From Segatella copri (GTDB lineage: Bacteria > Bacteroidota > Bacteroidia > Bacteroidales > Bacteroidaceae): a stretch of DNA of 64,000 nucleotides. Below the pieces are notes generated by a model that worked only from the letters and a program-made list of their open reading frames with translations, did not search any database and was not told the origin of the DNA. Made by a program: the position numbers and the translations under genes. Positions 61,912 through 64,000 of this stretch are shown piece after piece (positions within the stretch are counted from its first letter, which is position 1; every line of letters begins with the position of its first letter). The DNA lies in NCBI RefSeq assembly GCF_002224675.1, contig NZ_NMPZ01000018.1:1-64000 (forward strand), written 5' to 3'.

Positions 61912-62676
61912 ATGAAACATGAATTATCTGACATAGATCCTCTGAAGATGGATTCTCAGAAATTGGATATGCTCCTCGATCTCCTGGAGCATCCCGAAAA
62001 GTATTCCGAAACCCAGAAGGATGAACTTCTGGGCGATGAGGAAGTGAACGAACTCTATCTGCAGCTGATAGAGACCCGACAGTCTCTGGATTTCACCAAG
62101 TCGAAGGAAGAAATGAAACTGCCTTCGATTGATGCAGAATGGGAGAAGTTGAAAGATGAGATGAAGCTGAAAGAAGAAATGCAGCAGAAAGAAGAGATGA
62201 GTCAGAATGCAGAAACCCAGCAAACCGCCAAGTCGTTTCCTCTCTGGAGCCCGATGAGAAAGGTGGCTGCCGTTGCAGCCGTCCTTGTCGTCTCCGGCAT
62301 CACCTTTGCAGCCATTCATCTGGTAACCCGTTCTCATCAGCCATCTGATAAGAACAATACCGAACTCGTGGCATCCCATAAGGATTCTATCCAGCAGTTT
62401 TCGGTTCCTCAGAAATCCAACATAGAAGAAAAGACAGATTCTGCAAGTCTTGCCCAGCTCCCATTGGTTTACGAAAACGCTGAGCTTCAGAATATCCTGA
62501 CTCCTATTGCCGGGCATTTCCATCTCCAGGTAACTTATCAGAACGAGTCGGCTCGCCATATCCGTCTCTTCCTGCAACTGGAGAAGAACATGAGTCTGGA
62601 TGATATCATCGAACTGATGAATCATTTCGAGAAAGTGAATATTCGTCATGAAGGTCAAACTTTAATCGTGGAATAA
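61912..62676 (+). CDS. Anti-sigma factor, DUF4974 (for sigma-3)
   Basis: 254 aa. Cytoplasmic part with DLLEHPEKYSETQKDELLGD and a Lys/Glu/Met-rich coiled stretch (about 65-105, KLKDEMKLKEEMQQKEEM), transmembrane helix about 118-138 (VAAVAAVLVVSGITFAAIHL), linker, DUF4974 about 183-254 (LPLVYENAELQNILTPIAGH). The coiled stretch is longer than in the other anti-sigma proteins. One base separates its stop from the next ATG. Confidence 0.84.
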   Translation: MKHELSDIDPLKMDSQKLDMLLDLLEHPEKYSETQKDELLGDEEVNELYLQLIETRQSLDFTKSKEEMKLPSIDAEWEKLKDEMKLKEEMQQKEEMSQNAETQQTAKSFPLWSPMRKVAAVAAVLVVSGITFAAIHLVTRSHQPSDKNNTELVASHKDSIQQFSVPQKSNIEEKTDSASLAQLPLVYENAELQNILTPIAGHFHLQVTYQNESARHIRLFLQLEKNMSLDDIIELMNHFEKVNIRHEGQTLIVE

Positions 62677-62677
62677 G

Positions 62678-64000
62678 ATGAAAAGATTAAGATATATCAT
62701 GCTGCTGGCAGGTCTGATGAGCCTTTCTCTTCAGACCATCTATGCCCAACGCATCACCCGCAGCTTCCGCAACACTTCTATGTCAGAAGCGCTCACCATC
62801 CTTGCCAAGAGCACCAAGGATTACCATATCAACTTTATGTATGATGAACTGGAGGATTTCACGGTTACCACGAGTATCGTGAAGCGAACTGCTCCGGATG
62901 CCATCCGCCAGATCATGGGCTTCTATCCGATGAAAATGACGATAGATGGCGAAAACATCTTTGTGGAGTGTACGCAGAAGACTCCCACCAAGATGATAGG
63001 TCGCATAGTGGATGCGCATCGTCGCCCTGTAGATTTCGCCAATGTTGCCCTACTGAATGTTCGTGACTCTTCATTGATTAATGGTGGTGTGACGAATGAG
63101 AACGGCCAGTTCGTGATTCCCTGCGAGGCGAGAAAGGCGATCGTAAGAGTAAGTTGCGTGGGCTATATTACGACAAGCAATACATATAATATAGGTAAGA
63201 TAGGAACTATCGTGTTGCATGAGAATACGATAAACCTTAAAGGCGTGAAGGTAAAAGCTATGCGCCAGAATATAAAGTTGGGCAAAGAGGGAATGCTTGT
63301 GGATATAGAGCACTCAGAGCTAAACAAAATTGGTACTGCAACTGATGTGTTGCGCGAAATGCCTCGCGTTGATGTCAGTTCGGATGGAACGGTGAATGTG
63401 TTTGCCAAAGGTTCACCGCTTATTTATATCAACAACCGACAGGTGAACGATCTCAAAGAGCTTCATCAACTGAAGTCGGATAATATTAAGAATGTAGAGA
63501 TAGTAACCGCTCCTGGTGCCAAATACAATGCGGAGATTAAGTCTGTAATTCGTATCAGAACAATTCGCCGTCAAGGCGAAGGATGGAGTGGCGAGAACTA
63601 TACTACTACAAAGTTCAACAAGTGGTGGGGTGGTTCGCAATACCTATCGTCAACATATCGCACAGGAAAAGCAGAAGTGTTTGGCGAACTTTGGGGAACA
63701 ACGACACCAGGCGGTGAGGATAATGTAGTGTCTACCGAAATCAATGGCACGAAGAATATATTTATAGAACAGACTTCACCGATTAAGTATCGCTCAAAGG
63801 GAACTGGCGCAAAGGTTGCTTTTGCTTATTCTATAGATGATAGCAATACATTTGGATTGAGCTATGAGAATCAGTATGGTTCGGGCAATGGAGGAACGAC
63901 CGACTCTTATCAGAAGATAATGGAAGACGGGGTGCAAACAGCATTCGTAAACGAAGCGACCAATATAAGTGATTGCTTTAGTCCAGTGCATAATGCTAAC
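62678..64000 (+). CDS. STN-domain outer-membrane beta-barrel 10 (cut by window end)
   Basis: 441 codons visible, open to the right edge. Signal peptide ends IYAQ; STN about 24-100 is of its own type (RITRSFRNTSMSEALTILAK); but the regulatory-like domain (about 108-180) is almost the same as in barrels 7 and 9 (NVRDSSLINGGVTNENGQFV, VGYITTSNTYNIGKIGT). Plug VFAKGSPLIYINNRQV, VTAPGAKYNAE; start of barrel. Third gene of the sigma-3 operon. A mosaic: STN of one class joined to the next domain of another. The first barrel strands only are in the window. Confidence 0.85.
   Translation, partial: MKRLRYIMLLAGLMSLSLQTIYAQRITRSFRNTSMSEALTILAKSTKDYHINFMYDELEDFTVTTSIVKRTAPDAIRQIMGFYPMKMTIDGENIFVECTQKTPTKMIGRIVDAHRRPVDFANVALLNVRDSSLINGGVTNENGQFVIPCEARKAIVRVSCVGYITTSNTYNIGKIGTIVLHENTINLKGVKVKAMRQNIKLGKEGMLVDIEHSELNKIGTATDVLREMPRVDVSSDGTVNVFAKGSPLIYINNRQVNDLKELHQLKSDNIKNVEIVTAPGAKYNAEIKSVIRIRTIRRQGEGWSGENYTTTKFNKWWGGSQYLSSTYRTGKAEVFGELWGTTTPGGEDNVVSTEINGTKNIFIEQTSPIKYRSKGTGAKVAFAYSIDDSNTFGLSYENQYGSGNGGTTDSYQKIMEDGVQTAFVNEATNISDCFSPVHNAN

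Noticed and set aside
17186..64000. Classical polysaccharide utilisation locus (SusC/SusD)
   Set aside because: No SusD-like lipoprotein and no glycoside hydrolase is next to any barrel; the barrels lack typical SusC length (about 1000 aa).

Overview
The window reads as a chromosomal segment of a Bacteroidota gut bacterium, most like Prevotella/Segatella (S. copri group). The support is: TAnnTTTG promoter boxes with an upstream TTTG about 20 bases away, GldE, a GT3 (eukaryote-like) glycogen synthase, DUF4974-type anti-sigma proteins, SDDD-type surface lipoproteins, and a very large number of outer-membrane beta-barrel genes. The genus is an inference from style and gene content; no database search was possible.

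Bases 1-15,100 are ordinary housekeeping DNA. They hold a 5S rRNA gene, a glycogen synthase/glucan phosphorylase pair, prs, a ThiE-like gene, nspC, a six-gene tRNA cluster (3 Gly-GCC, 2 Leu-GAG, 1 Leu-CAG), ssb-gldE-phosphopantetheinyl transferase, a phytase-like esterase, an SDR oxidoreductase and murQ. A roughly 850-base non-coding stretch follows. It carries two unrelated tandem arrays that share a 22-base period, and then decayed defence/toxin genes (MNT-HEPN and AbiE remnants).

From 17 kb to the end the window is an accessory region built round ten large outer-membrane proteins (TonB-dependent-receptor-like, 700-880 aa; the last is cut by the window edge). Seven begin with an STN signalling domain, two have only a carboxypeptidase-regulatory-like domain, and one has neither. 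Four ECF sigma/anti-sigma pairs (17.2, 40.7, 46.5 and 61.3 kb) each sit directly upstream of an STN barrel gene. STN type follows sigma type: five barrels share one almost identical STN although two of them have no neighbour sigma, and they also share a 39-base leader element with the two near-identical sigma genes (17.2 and 46.5 kb). The barrels themselves are strongly diverged. The picture is a mosaic multigene family: conserved input module and leader, swapped or diverged barrels, repeated terminator hairpins between units.

The most unusual single gene is at 30,507-32,225. It is one unbroken reading frame that joins an ECF sigma factor, a transmembrane helix, a periplasmic linker and a C-terminal outer-membrane beta-barrel, so the predicted protein would link RNA polymerase control to both membranes. 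Between the barrel units lie a LuxR-type regulator, a membrane-anchored winged-helix regulator, two AAA-ATPase/PD-(D/E)XK proteins, a methyltransferase, surface lipoproteins, a DMT exporter, a pyridoxal-kinase-like enzyme and a radical SAM enzyme.
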